Shown: positions 20,300-32,623 of the stretch, in pieces
How positions within the stretch are numbered: the first letter of the stretch is position 1
Layout: each line of letters opens with the position of its first letter
Origin: Apostichopus japonicus
Lineage: Eukaryota; Echinodermata; Holothuroidea; Aspidochirotida; Stichopodidae
Length of the DNA stretch: 64,000 nt
Direction of reading: 5' to 3'
Assembly (NCBI RefSeq): GCF_037975245.1
Contig: NC_092574.1
Location: forward strand, 2,079,001-2,143,000
Made by a program: the position numbers and the translations under genes
The notes under the pieces: model-generated
Database searches by the model: none
The model's input: the letters and a program-made list of their open reading frames with translations, nothing else
Told to the model about the DNA's origin: nothing

Positions 20300-23200
20300 G
20301 TGCGAATGTACAATACTCCAGTTGGGGCACGGTATGCATTCATATCACATTGTTTTGGAACAATCTGGAACTGGAAGTATTATTTCGACCCAAGAATCAC
20401 CAGGCTGGCGTGGTGGCCTGAACGGTTGGAAGACAGCACTGCGCGTCGGTGTTTGTTGTCAGGCTGTGTGAATCGCGCCGATCGGATGACAGACACTGCT
20501 TTGTTTATAATGGCATCGCCAAGGTGGAATTTTTACACGGGCCTAGGATCCCAATTCCGTATCCTCCCTTAGTTCGCAAAAGCATCCGGGAGACTACGTT
20601 TAGAGTCCGGCCTTCGGGCCAGAAGTGGGCTAGCTGACTTGCAATGGAGGGCTCACGTCGATTCGGACTGGGTTGATGTTCAACGTTCAGTGAAACCATG
20701 GCCTCGATGAGGCGTAATCTCTTGTTAATTTTAGCTTTCTGTCTTCAATTTTATAATACAATAATTCAAATTAATTATTGACATTTTGCATTCATCTTTT
20801 TCTCGCTAAGTAATCACAATTTATTTAAGATTATATTGATGCTCATGTCTGCCTAGGTTCGATTCCACGCCGAAGCACTATTTTATATAATTTTTTTTTT
20901 TTTTTTTTTGGGGGGGGGGGCTGTTGTTAATATCTGCATGTACATGCATGGTGTTTTAAATTTGTTTTGCTTTGTTTGTTTGTTTGTCTGTTTTTTTTTT
21001 GGGGGGGGGTGGGGGTTGTTTCTATTTGGTATATTGTTTCGCGTAAACGAAGTAGGTCATTGCAATATTTTGCACAACTTGTACTTAGAAACCAATCGGA
21101 ACTTAAGACCTGAGTAGTAAATTTGATTTCTGTCTCGCTCGTCGCCTTTCACTGGAAATTTTAATGAAAGTATACATAAGGACGAAAATTGTACCTGCAA
21201 AAAGAAATGCTTCTTTTGTACAGTGTAAGGCCACCGCGACATCTTTTCTGACAATCTTGATAATATTTGTTCTTCGGGAATGTTGTGTCATTACTTAGCC
21301 TTTATATTATAAACCGTTAAGTGTGGAAACAGCTATGCTCCTGTTAGAACAACTTCACATTTCTTAAATGCTGATTTACTGAGGCAGGCGTTTGAAAGAC
21401 AGTGTGATACAAACAGGTACGGTAACGTTATAAACAATGCCACGAGCTCTCCGTGCATTAACAACGATCGAAACGTGCGGTATTCATGACGGTACACAAA
21501 GCAGATAATGCGAATACAGCAGACTTAGCCGAGAACTAAACCTAGTAGCGCGGAGGATTTAATTATGACATACTAGGACTTTCTACCGGTAAACTTTACT
21601 CATTGTCGAATAAATCTATCTAATTTCTACCTTATCTAGTTTTACTCTGTATTTAACGTATTATGACCAAAGCAAATATGAAATTCACGACAATTCCATG
21701 GGACTTGTATATTCATTTAAAATAGCTCCGTTTTGAATCTAAAATCTAACGCTCCATTGCTATGGTAACATCGTGAATAATAGCCCTGCCGCTAATGGAT
21801 AGATGACATGTAGAAGATGGCCATCGATGGCGCTCTCAACTTCTCGTGCCACGTCTGGCACCTACAAGAAGTAACCGACATATTACTGGCGCAATCCCGA
21901 CCGAACGTATTTTAACTCTCCTACAGACTTTTCTACACTGATCCCAGAAAGCATTAAGTGCCGTCAAAATGCCTCAGTTGCTCATAGGTACATATCCATG
22001 ACGTAACACTGTTCTCGTTGTGCATAAAACTGTTGTCAAAAGTAAGGCATATATACTGATAGGCCTAGACTAGGTATACGTTGCAGACTATGCATAGGCT
22101 AACTTCACAGACAGACATACATGCATACAGACAACTTCAGATAATGTAAAATATCACTAACCGTAATCACGTTATGTTTACGATGTCTTGAAATGTCGTC
22201 CTTTTCTTCTCTGCAACCCCGGGCCGTCATTGTAGTCGTTCGAACAACTAAATTAAGGCGAGGAACGACGTCAAGATATATCCAACGTCTAGACCACACT
22301 GCTTGCAACGAAGAGAGAACTGCCCAGTACAGTACGTGTTGATATGGACGCCTACAAAATGACAACAAATATTTTCCATTGAAAATCCACTGTGTGTGAC
22401 GGTATAGTAAACACTCGTATATAGATCAACGCACACGCGCGCACGGAGGTATTATGTACGTACAGCATGCAATGCAGACAAATATTTCGGAGCGCGCGCT
22501 TCTGATTTTGTGCTGAATATTCTTGTGAGCGCTCTTGTATAACTGTTTGCATGTGCGCACGGACAAGATAGACGTCAGATTATCACGCTGTAGCTACTAA
22601 ACCTTTACTTGCATGTGTACAGCAGTAGACTACTGTGATGGTTGCATGCGGCAGTTTAATTGTGTGTGCACAATATGTCAGCATTGTACGGTGGCTTAAT
22701 AAGGACATAGGAAAGAAAAACAGTGTCCCCAAATCTCACAATGTTGTCTTTTTATCTCAAAATATTGCCTCTTTTTTTTTCCCCTTTAAAATTTGGACTT
22801 TAAAAGATCCATCGGGAGCTTTCTATTTTATAGCTGTTGTAAGTGTCATACCAGAAGTAATCGTTCCATTATCTTACACACTATAAGTCCGTCACGTTTT
22901 GGGTCCGCTAAAGTATAGCTAGAAGTTGTCAACTGACATATCAGACCCCCCCCCCATTCCCCCGTTGATATCTGAGGGCTTGGCCTGTCAGGGTGCATGC
23001 GCATTTCTATATCATGACGCAGTTTAGACTTTGGGCTAGAAGAGGAGCAAGTTAAGCACACTGAACCGTCTGCTCGCACGGAGAAACATATCCAGATTTA
23101 AACACAGAATTTATGAAATGCTCTGTGTCACCTCCAATCCTCCTTATTTGCACATCATCTCTACTTTGATTTATGTGCTTCCACATCAAGGCATTCAAAA

Positions 23201-23369
23201 CGATCGTGGTGACTGGAAATATGCCAAAACAAGCACTGCGTTAAGTCATTTTACGTCTTGTGTGTGTATGCTTTTAATTTACTTGTCTTTTCGTGTGTTT
23301 TTTTGTTGTTTTTTTTTCGTGTTTTTGTTTTTTTGTTTTTCGTGTTTCTTCTTTCACGGTTAAACTTTT
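20300..23369 (+). repeat. Array unit 3
   Basis: 3070 bp, T19G11. Private changes are CTCCAGTTGG near the start, GAGACTACG at 20594 (which would break a U-A pair of the closing stem) and a lost C in TATCTAGTTTTACTC near 21638. Confidence 0.95.
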
Positions 23370-26300
23370 GTGCGAATGTACAATACTCCAATTGGGGCAC
23401 GGTATGCATTCATATCACATTGTTTTGGAACAATCTGGAACTGGAAGTATTATTTCGACCCAAGAATCACCAGGCTGGCGTGGTGGCCTGAACGGTTGGA
23501 AGACAGCACTGCGCGTCGGTGTTTGTTGTCAGGCTGTGTGAATCGCGCCGATCGGATGACAGACACTGCTTTGTTTATAATGGCATCGCCAAGGTGGAAT
23601 TTTTACACGGGCCTAGGATCCCAATTCCGTATCCTCCCTTAGTTCGCAAAAGCATCCGGGAGATTACGTTTAGAGTCCGGCCTTCGGGCCAGAAGTGGGC
23701 TAGCTGACTTGCAATGGAGGGCTCACGTCGATTTGGACTGGGTTGATGTTCAACGTTCAGTGAAACCATGGCCTCGATGAGGCGTAATCTCTTGTTAATT
23801 TTAGCTTTCTGTCTTCAATTTTATAATACAATAATTCAAATTAATTATTGACATTTTGCATTCATCTTTTTCTCGCTAAGTAATCACAATTTATTTAAGA
23901 TTATATTGATGCTCATGTCTGCCTAGGTTCGAATCCACGCCGAAGCACTATTTTATATAATTTTTTTTTTTTTTTTTTTTTTGGGGGGGTTGTTGTTAAT
24001 ATCTGCATGTACATGCATGGTGTTTTAAATTTGTTTTGCTTTGTTTGTTTGTCTGTCTGTTTTTTTTTTTTAGGGGGGGGGGTGGGGGTTGTTTCTATTT
24101 GGTATATTGTTTCGCGTAAACGAAGTAGGTCATTGCAATATTTTGCACAACTTGTACTTAGAAACCAATCGGAACTTAAGACCTGAGTAGTAAATTTGAT
24201 TTCTGTCTCGCTCGTCGCCTTTCACTGGAAATTTTAATGAAAGTATACATAAGGACGAAAATTGTACCTGCAAAAAGAAATGCTTCTTTTGTACAGTGTA
24301 AGGCCACCGCGACATCTTTTCTGACAATCTTGATAATATTTGTTCTTCGGGAATGTTGTGTCATTACTTAGCCTTTATATTATAAACCGTTAAGTGTGGA
24401 AACAGCTATGCTCCTGTTAGAACAACTTCACATTTCTTAAATGCTGATTTACTGAGGCAGGCGTTTGAAAGACAGTGTGATACAAACAGGTACGGTAACG
24501 TTATAAACAATGCCACGAGCTCTCCGTGCATTAACAACGATCGAAACGTGCGGTATTCATGACGGTACACAAAGCAGATAATGCGAATACAGCAGACTTA
24601 GCCGAGAACTAAACCTAGTAGCGCGGAGGATTTAATTATGACATACTAGGACTTTCTACCGGTAAACTTTACTCATTGTCGAATAAATCTATCTAATTTC
24701 TACCTTATCTAGCTTTTACTCTGTATTTAACGTATTATGACCAAAGCAAATATGAAATTCACGACAATTCCATGGGACTTGTATATTCATTTAAAATAGC
24801 TCCGTTTTGAATCTAAAATCTAACGCTCCATTGCTATGGTAACATCGTGAATAATAGCCCTGCCGCTAATGGATAGATGACATGTAGAAGATGGCCATCG
24901 ATGGCGCTCTCAACTTCTCGTGCCACGTCTGGCACCTACAAGAAGTAACCGACATATTACTGGCGCAATCCCGACCGAACGTATTTTAACTCTCCTACAG
25001 ACTTTTCTACACTGATCCCAGAAAGCATTAAGTGCCGTCAAAATGCCTCAGTTGCTCATAGGTACATATCCATGACGTAACACTGTTCTCGTTGTGCATA
25101 AAACTGTTGTCAAAAGTAAGGCATATATACTGATAGGCCTAGACTAGGTATACGTTGCAGACTATGCATAGGCTAACTTCACAGACAGACATACATGCAT
25201 ACAGACAACTTCAGATAATGTAAAATATCACTAACCGTAATCACGTTATGTTTACGATGTCTTGAAATGTCGTCCTTTTCTTCTCTGCAACCCCGGGCCG
25301 TCATTGTAGTCGTTCGAACAACTAAATTAAGGCGAGGAACGACGTCAAGATATATCCAACGTCTAGACCACACTGCTTGCAACGAAGAGAGAACTGCCCA
25401 GTACAGTACGTGTTGATATGGACGCCTACAAAATGACAACAAATATTTTCCATTGAAAATCCACTGTGTGTGACGGTATAGTAAACACTCGTATATAGAT
25501 CAACGCACACGCGCGCACGGAGGTATTATGTACGTACAGCATGCAATGCAGACAAATATTTCGGAGCGCGCGCTTCTGATTTTGTGCTGAATATTCTTGT
25601 GAGCGCTCTTGTATAACTGTTTGCATGTGCGCACGGACAAGATAGACGTCAGATTATCACGCTGTAGCTACTAAACCTTTACTTGCATGTGTACAGCAGT
25701 AGACTACTGTGATGGTTGCATGCGGCAGTTTAATTGTGTGTGCACAATATGTCAGCATTGTACGGTGGCTTAATAAGGACATAGGAAAGAAAAACAGTGT
25801 CCCCAAATCTCACAATGTTGTCTTTTTATCTCAAAATATTGCCTCTTTTTTTTCCCCTTTAAAATTTGGACTTTAAAAGATCCATCGGGAGCTTTCTATT
25901 TTATAGCTGTTGTAAGTGTCATACCAGAAGTAATCGTTCCATTATCTTACACACTATAAGTCCGTCACGTTTTGGGTCCGCTAAAGTATAGCTAGAAGTT
26001 GTCAACTGACATATCAGACCCCCCCCCCCATTCCCCCGTTGATATCTGAGGGCTTGGCCTGTCAGGGTGCATGCGCATTTCTATATCATGACGCAGTTTA
26101 GACTTTGGGCTAGAAGAGGAGCAAGTTAAGCACACTGAACCGTCTGCTCGCACGGAGAAACATATCCAGATTTAAACACAGAATTTATGAAATGCTCTGT
26201 GTCACCTCCAATCCTCCTTATTTGCACATCATCTCTACTTTGATTTATGTGCTTCCACATCAAGGCATTCAAAACGATCGTGGTGACTGGAAATATGCCA

Positions 26301-26450
26301 AAACAAGCACTGCGTTAAGTCATTTTACGTCTTGTGTGTATATGTGTGTGTGCTTTTAATTTACTTGTCTTTTCGTGTGTTTTTTTGTTGTTTTTTTTCG
26401 TGTTTTTGTTTTTTTGTTTTTCGTGTTTCTTCTTTCACGGTTAAACTTTT
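23370..26450 (+). repeat. Array unit 4
   Basis: 3081 bp, T22G7. A C-to-T change at 23734 turns a G-C pair of the AGTCCG/CGGACT helix into G-U. The B box carries the A variant (GGTTCGAATCC). The (GT)n leader before this unit is shortened. Confidence 0.95.
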
Positions 26451-29400
26451 GTGCGAATGTACAATACTCCAATTGGGGCACGGTATGCGTTCATATCACA
26501 TTGTTTTGGAACAATCTGGAACTGGAAGTATTATTTCGACCCAAGAATCACCAGGCTGGCGTGGTGGCCTGAACGGTTGGAAGACAGCACTGCGCGTCGG
26601 TGTTTGTTGTCAGGCTGTGTGAATCGCGCCGATCGGATGACAGACACTGCTTTGTTTATAATGGCATCGCCAAGGTGGAATTTTTACACGGGCCTAGGAT
26701 CCCAATTCCGTATCCTCCCTTAGTTCGCAAAAGCATCCGGGAGATTACGTTTAGAGTCCGGCCTTCGGGCCAGAAGTGGGCTAGCTGACTTGCAATGGAG
26801 GGCTCACGTCGATTCGGACTGGGTTGATGTTCAACGTTCAGTGAAACCATGGCCTCGATGAGGCGTAATCTCTTGTTAATTTTAGCTTTCTGTCTTCAAT
26901 TTTATAATACAATAATTCAAATTAATTATTGACATTTTGCATTCATCTTTTTCTCGCTAAGTAATCACAATTTATTTAAGATTATATTGATGCTCATGTC
27001 TGCCTAGGTTCGAATCCACGCCGAAGCACTATTTTATATAATTTTTTTTTTTTTTTTTTTTTTTGGGGGGGGGTTGTTGTTAATATCTGCATGTACATGC
27101 ATGGTGTTTTAAATTTGTTTTGCTTTGTTTGTTTGTCTGTCTGTTTTTTTTTTTTTAGGGGGGGGGTGGGGGTTGTTTCTATTTGGTATATTGTTTCGCG
27201 TAAACGAAGTAGGTCATTGCAATATTTTGCACAACTTGTACTTAGAAACCAATCGGAACTTAAGACCTGAGTAGTAAATTTGATTTCTGTCTCGCTCGTC
27301 GCCTTTCACTGGAAATTTTAATGAAAGTATACATAAGGACGAAAATTGTACCTGCAAAAAGAAATGCTTCTTTTGTACAGTGTAAGGCCACCGCGACATC
27401 TTTTCTGACAATCTTGATAATATTTGTTCTTCGGGAATGTTGTGTCATTACTTAGCCTTTATATTATAAACCGTTAAGTGTGGAAACAGCTATGCTCCTG
27501 TTAGAACAACTTCACATTTCTTAAATGCTGATTTACTGAGGCAGGCGTTTGAAAGACAGTGTGATACAAACAGGTACGGTAACGTTATAAACAATGCCAC
27601 GAGCTCTCCGTGCATTAACAACGATCGAAACGTGCGGTATTCATGACGGTACACAAAGCAGATAATGCGAATACAGCAGACTTAGCCGAGAACTAAACCT
27701 AGTAGCGCGGAGGATTTAATTATGACATACTAGGACTTTCTACCGGTAAACTTTACTCATTGTCGAATAAATCTATCTAATTTCTACCTTATCTAGCTTT
27801 TACTCTGTAGTTAACGTATTATGACCAAAGCAAATATGAAATTCACGACAATTCCATGGGACTTGTATATTCATTTAAAATAGCTCCGTTTTGAATCTAA
27901 AATCTAACGCTCCATTGCTATGGTAACATCGTGAATAATAGCCCTGCCGCTAATGGATAGATGACATGTAGAAGATGGCCATCGATGGCGCTCTCAACTT
28001 CTCGTGCCACGTCTGGCACCTACAAGAAGTAACCGACATATTACTGGCGCAATCCCGACCGAACGTATTTTAACTCTCCTACAGACTTTTCTACACTGAT
28101 CCCAGAAAGCATTAAGTGCCGTCAAAATGCCTCAGTTGCTCATAGGTACATATCCATGACGTAACACTGTTCTCGTTGTGCATAAAACTGTTGTCAAAAG
28201 TAAGGCATATATACTGATAGGCCTAGACTAGGTATACGTTGCAGACTATGCATAGGCTAACTTCACAGACAGACATACATGCATACAGACAACTTCAGAT
28301 AATGTAAAATATCACTAACCGTAATCACGTTATGTTTACGATGTCTTGAAATGTCGTCCTTTTCTTCTCTGCAACCCCGGGCCGTCATTGTAGTCGTTCG
28401 AACAACTAAATTAAGGCGAGGAACGACGTCAAGATATATCCAACGTCTAGACCACACTGCTTGCAACGAAGAGAGAACTGCCCAGTACAGTACGTGTTGA
28501 TATGGACGCCTACAAAATGACAACAAATATTTTCCATTGAAAATCCACTGTGTGTGACGGTATAGTAAACACTCGTATATAGATCAACGCACACGCGCGC
28601 ACGGAGGTATTATGTACGTACAGCATGCAATGCAGACAAATATTTCGGAGCGCGCGCTTCTGATTTTGTGCTAAATATTCTTGTGAGCGCTCTTGTATAA
28701 CTGTTTGCATGTGCGCACGGACAAGATAGACGTCAGATTATCACGCTGTAGCTACTAAACCTTTACTTGCATGTGTACAGCAGTAGACTACTGTGATGGT
28801 TGCATGCGGCAGTTTAATTGTGTGTGCACAATATGTCAGCATTGTACGGTGGCTTAATAAGGACATAGGAAAGAAAAACAGTGTCCCCAAATCTCACAAT
28901 GTTGTCTTTTTATCTCAAAATATTGCCTCTTTTTTTTCCCCCTTTAAAATTTGGACTTTAAAAGATCCATCGGGAGCTTTCTATTTTATAGCTGTTGTAA
29001 GTGTCATACCAGAAGTAATCGTTCCATTATCTTACACACTATAAGTCCGTCACGTTTTGGGTCCGCTAAAGTATAGCTAGAAGTTGTCAACTGACATATC
29101 AGACCCCCCCCCCCATTCCCCCGTTGATATCTGAGGGCTTGGCCTGTCAGGGTGCATGCGCATTTCTATATCATGACGCAGTTTAGACTTTGGGCTAGAA
29201 GAGGAGCAAGTTAAGCACACTGAACCGTCTGCTCGCACGGAGAAACATATCCAGATTTAAACACAGAATTTATGAAATGCTCTGTGTCACCTCCAATCCT
29301 CCTTATTTGCACATCATCTCTACTTTGATTTATGTGCTTCCACATCAAGGCATTCAAAACGATCGTGGTGACTGGAAATATGCCAAAACAAGCACTGCGT

Positions 29401-29535
29401 TAAGTCATTTTACGTCTTGTGTGTGTATGTGTGTGTGCTTTTAATTTACTTGTCTTTTCGTGTGTTTTTTTGTTGTTTTTTTTCGTGTTTTTGTTTTTTT
29501 GTTTTTCGTGTTTCTTCTTTCACGGTTAAACTTTT
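26451..29535 (+). repeat. Array unit 5 (mosaic)
   Basis: 3085 bp, T23G9. It has the C form of GAGAACTAAACC, like units 1-4. It also has CTGTAGTTAACG, otherwise seen only in units 11-16, and the TTTTTTTTCCCCC form seen in units 13-16. The B box has the A variant, as in unit 4. Confidence 0.95.
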
Positions 29536-32500
29536 GTGCGAATGTACAATACTTCAATTGGGGCACGGTATGCATTCATATCACATTGTTTTGGAACAAT
29601 CTGGAACTGGAAGTATTATTTCGACCCAAGAATCACCAGGCTGGCGTGGTGGCCTGAACGGTTGGAAGACAGCACTGCGCGTCGGTGTTTGTTGTCAGGC
29701 TGTGTGAATCGCGCCGATCGGATGACAGACACTGCTTTGTTTATAATGGCATCGCCAAGGTGGAATTTTTACACGGGCCTAGGATCCCAATTCCGTATCC
29801 TCCCTTAGTTCGCAAAAGCATCCGGGAGATTACGTTTAGAGTCCGGCCTTCGGGCCAGAAGTGGGCTAGCTGACTTGCAATGGAGGGCTCACGTCGATTC
29901 GGACTGGGTTGATGTTCAACGTTCAGTGAAACCATGGCCTCGATGAGGCGTAATCTCTTGTTAATTTTAGCTTTCTGTCTTCAATTTTATAATACAATAA
30001 TTCAAATTAATTATTGACATTTTGCATTCATCTTTTCTCGCTAAGTAATCACAATTTATTTAAGATTATATTGATGCTCATGTCTGCCTAGGTTCGATTC
30101 CACGCCGAAGCACTATTTTATATAATTTTTTTTTTTTTTTTTTTTTTTTGGGGGGGGGGTTGTTGTTAATATCTGCATGGACATGCATGGTGTTTTAAAT
30201 TTGTTTTGCTTTGTTTGTTTGTCTGTCTGTTTTTTTTTTTTTAGGGGGGGGGTGGGGGTTGTTTCTATTTGGTATATTGTTTCGCGTAAACGAAGTAGGT
30301 CATTGCAATATTTTGCACAACTTGTACTTAGAAACCAATCGGAACTTAAGACCTGAGTAGTAAATTTGATTTCTGTCTCGCTCGTCGCCTTTCACTGGAA
30401 ATTTTAATGAAAGTATACATAAGGACGAAAATTGTACCTGCAAAAAGAAATGCTTCTTTTGTACAGTGTAAGGCCACCGCGACATCTTTTCTGACAATCT
30501 TGATAATATTTGTTCTTCGGGAATGTTGTGTCATTACTTAGCCTTTATATTATAAACCGTTAAGTGTGGAAACAGCTATGCTCCTGTTAGAACAACTTCA
30601 CATTTCTTAAATGCTGATTTACTGAGGCAGGCGTTTGAAAGACAGTGTGATACAAACAGGTACGGTAACGTTATAAACAATGCCACGAGCTCTCCGTGCA
30701 TTAACAACGATCGAAACGTGCGGTATTCATGACGGTACACAAAGCAGATAATGCGAATACAGCAGACTTAGCCGAGAATTAAACCTAGTAGCGCGGAGGA
30801 TTTAATTATGACATACTAGGACTTTCTACCGGTAAACTTTACTCATTGTCGAATAAATCTATCTAATTTCTACCTTATCTAGCTTTTACTCTGTATTTAA
30901 CGTATTATGACCAAAGCAAATATGAAATTCACGACAATTCCATGGGACTTGTATATTCATTTAAAATAGCTCCGTTTTGAATCTAAAATCTAACGCTCCA
31001 TTGCTATGGTAACATCGTGAATAATAGCCCTGCCGCTAATGGATAGATGACATGTAGAAGATGGCCATCGATGGCGCTCTCAACTTCTCGTGCCACGTCT
31101 GGCACCTACAAGAAGTAACCGACATATTACTGGCGCAATCCCGACCGAACGTATTTTAACCCTCCTACAGACTTTTCTACACTGATCCCAGAAAGCATTA
31201 AGTGCCGTCAAAATGCCTCAGTTGCTCATAGGTACATATCCATGACGTAACACTGTTCTCGTTGTGCAAAAAACTGTTGTCAAAAGTAAGGCATATATAC
31301 TGATAGGCCTAGACTAGGTATACGTTGCAGACTATGCATAGGCTAACTTCACAGACAGACATACATGCATACAGACAACTTCAGATAATGTAAAATATCA
31401 CTAACCGTAATCACGTTATGTTTACGATGTCTTGAAATGTCGTCCTTTTCTTCTCTGCAACCCCGGGCCGTCATTGTAGTCGTTCGAACAACTAAATTAA
31501 GGCGAGGAACGACGTCAAGATATATCCAACGTCTAGACCACACTGCTTGCAATGAAGAGAGAACTGCCCAGTACAGTACGTGTTGATATGGACGCCTACA
31601 AAATGACAACAAATATTTTCCATTGAAAATCCACTGTGTGTGACGGTATAGTAAACACTCGTATATAGATCAACGCACACGCGCGCACGGAGGTATTATG
31701 TACGTACAGCATGCAATGCAGACAAATATTTCGGAGCGCGCGCTTCTGATTTTGTGCTGAATATTCTTGTGAGCGCTCTTGTATAACTGTTTGCATGTGC
31801 GCACGGACAAGATAGACGTCAGATTATCACGCTGTAGCTACTAAACCTTTACTTGCATGTGTACAGCAGTAGACTACTGTGATGGTTGCATGCGGCAGTT
31901 TAATTGTGTGTGCACAATATGTCAGCATTGTACGGTGGCTTAATAAGGACATAGGAAAGAAAAACAGTGTCCCCAAATCTCACAATGTTGTCTTTTTATC
32001 TCAAAATATTGCCTCTTTTTTTTTCCCCTTTAAAATTTGGACTTTAAAAGATCAATCGGGAGCTTTCTATTTTATAGCTGTTGTAAGTGTCATACCAGAA
32101 GTAATCGTTCCATTATCTTACACACTATAAGTCCGTCACGTTTTGGGTCCGCTAAAGTATAGCTAGAAGTTGTCAACTGACATATCAGACCCCCCCCCCC
32201 CATTCCCCCGTTGATATCTGAGGGCTTGGCCTGTCAGGGTGCATGCGCATTTCTATATCATGACGCAGTTTAGACTTTGGGCTAGAAGAGGAGCAAGTTA
32301 AGCACACTGAACCGTCTGCTCGCACGGAAAAACATATCCAGATTTAAACACAGAATTTATGAAATGCTCTGTGTCACCTCCAATCCTCCTTATTTGCACA
32401 TCATCTCTACTTTGATTTATGTGCTTCCACATCAAGGCATTCAAAACGATCGTGGTGACTGGAAATATGCCAAAACAAGCACTGCGTTAAGTCATTTTAC

Positions 32501-32623
32501 GTCTTGTGTGTGTATGTGTGTGTGCTTTTAATTTACTTGTCTTTTCGTGTGTTTTTTTTTTCTTTTTTTTTCGTGTTTTTGTTTTTTTGTTTTTCGTGTT
32601 TCTTCTTTCACGGTTAAACTTTT
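29536..32623 (+). repeat. Array unit 6
   Basis: 3088 bp, T24G10. It is the first unit with GAGAATTAAACC. It shares TAACCCTCC and GTGCAAAAAACT with unit 7 only. Its TGCATGTACATGCA palindrome is broken by one base (30180). Confidence 0.95.
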
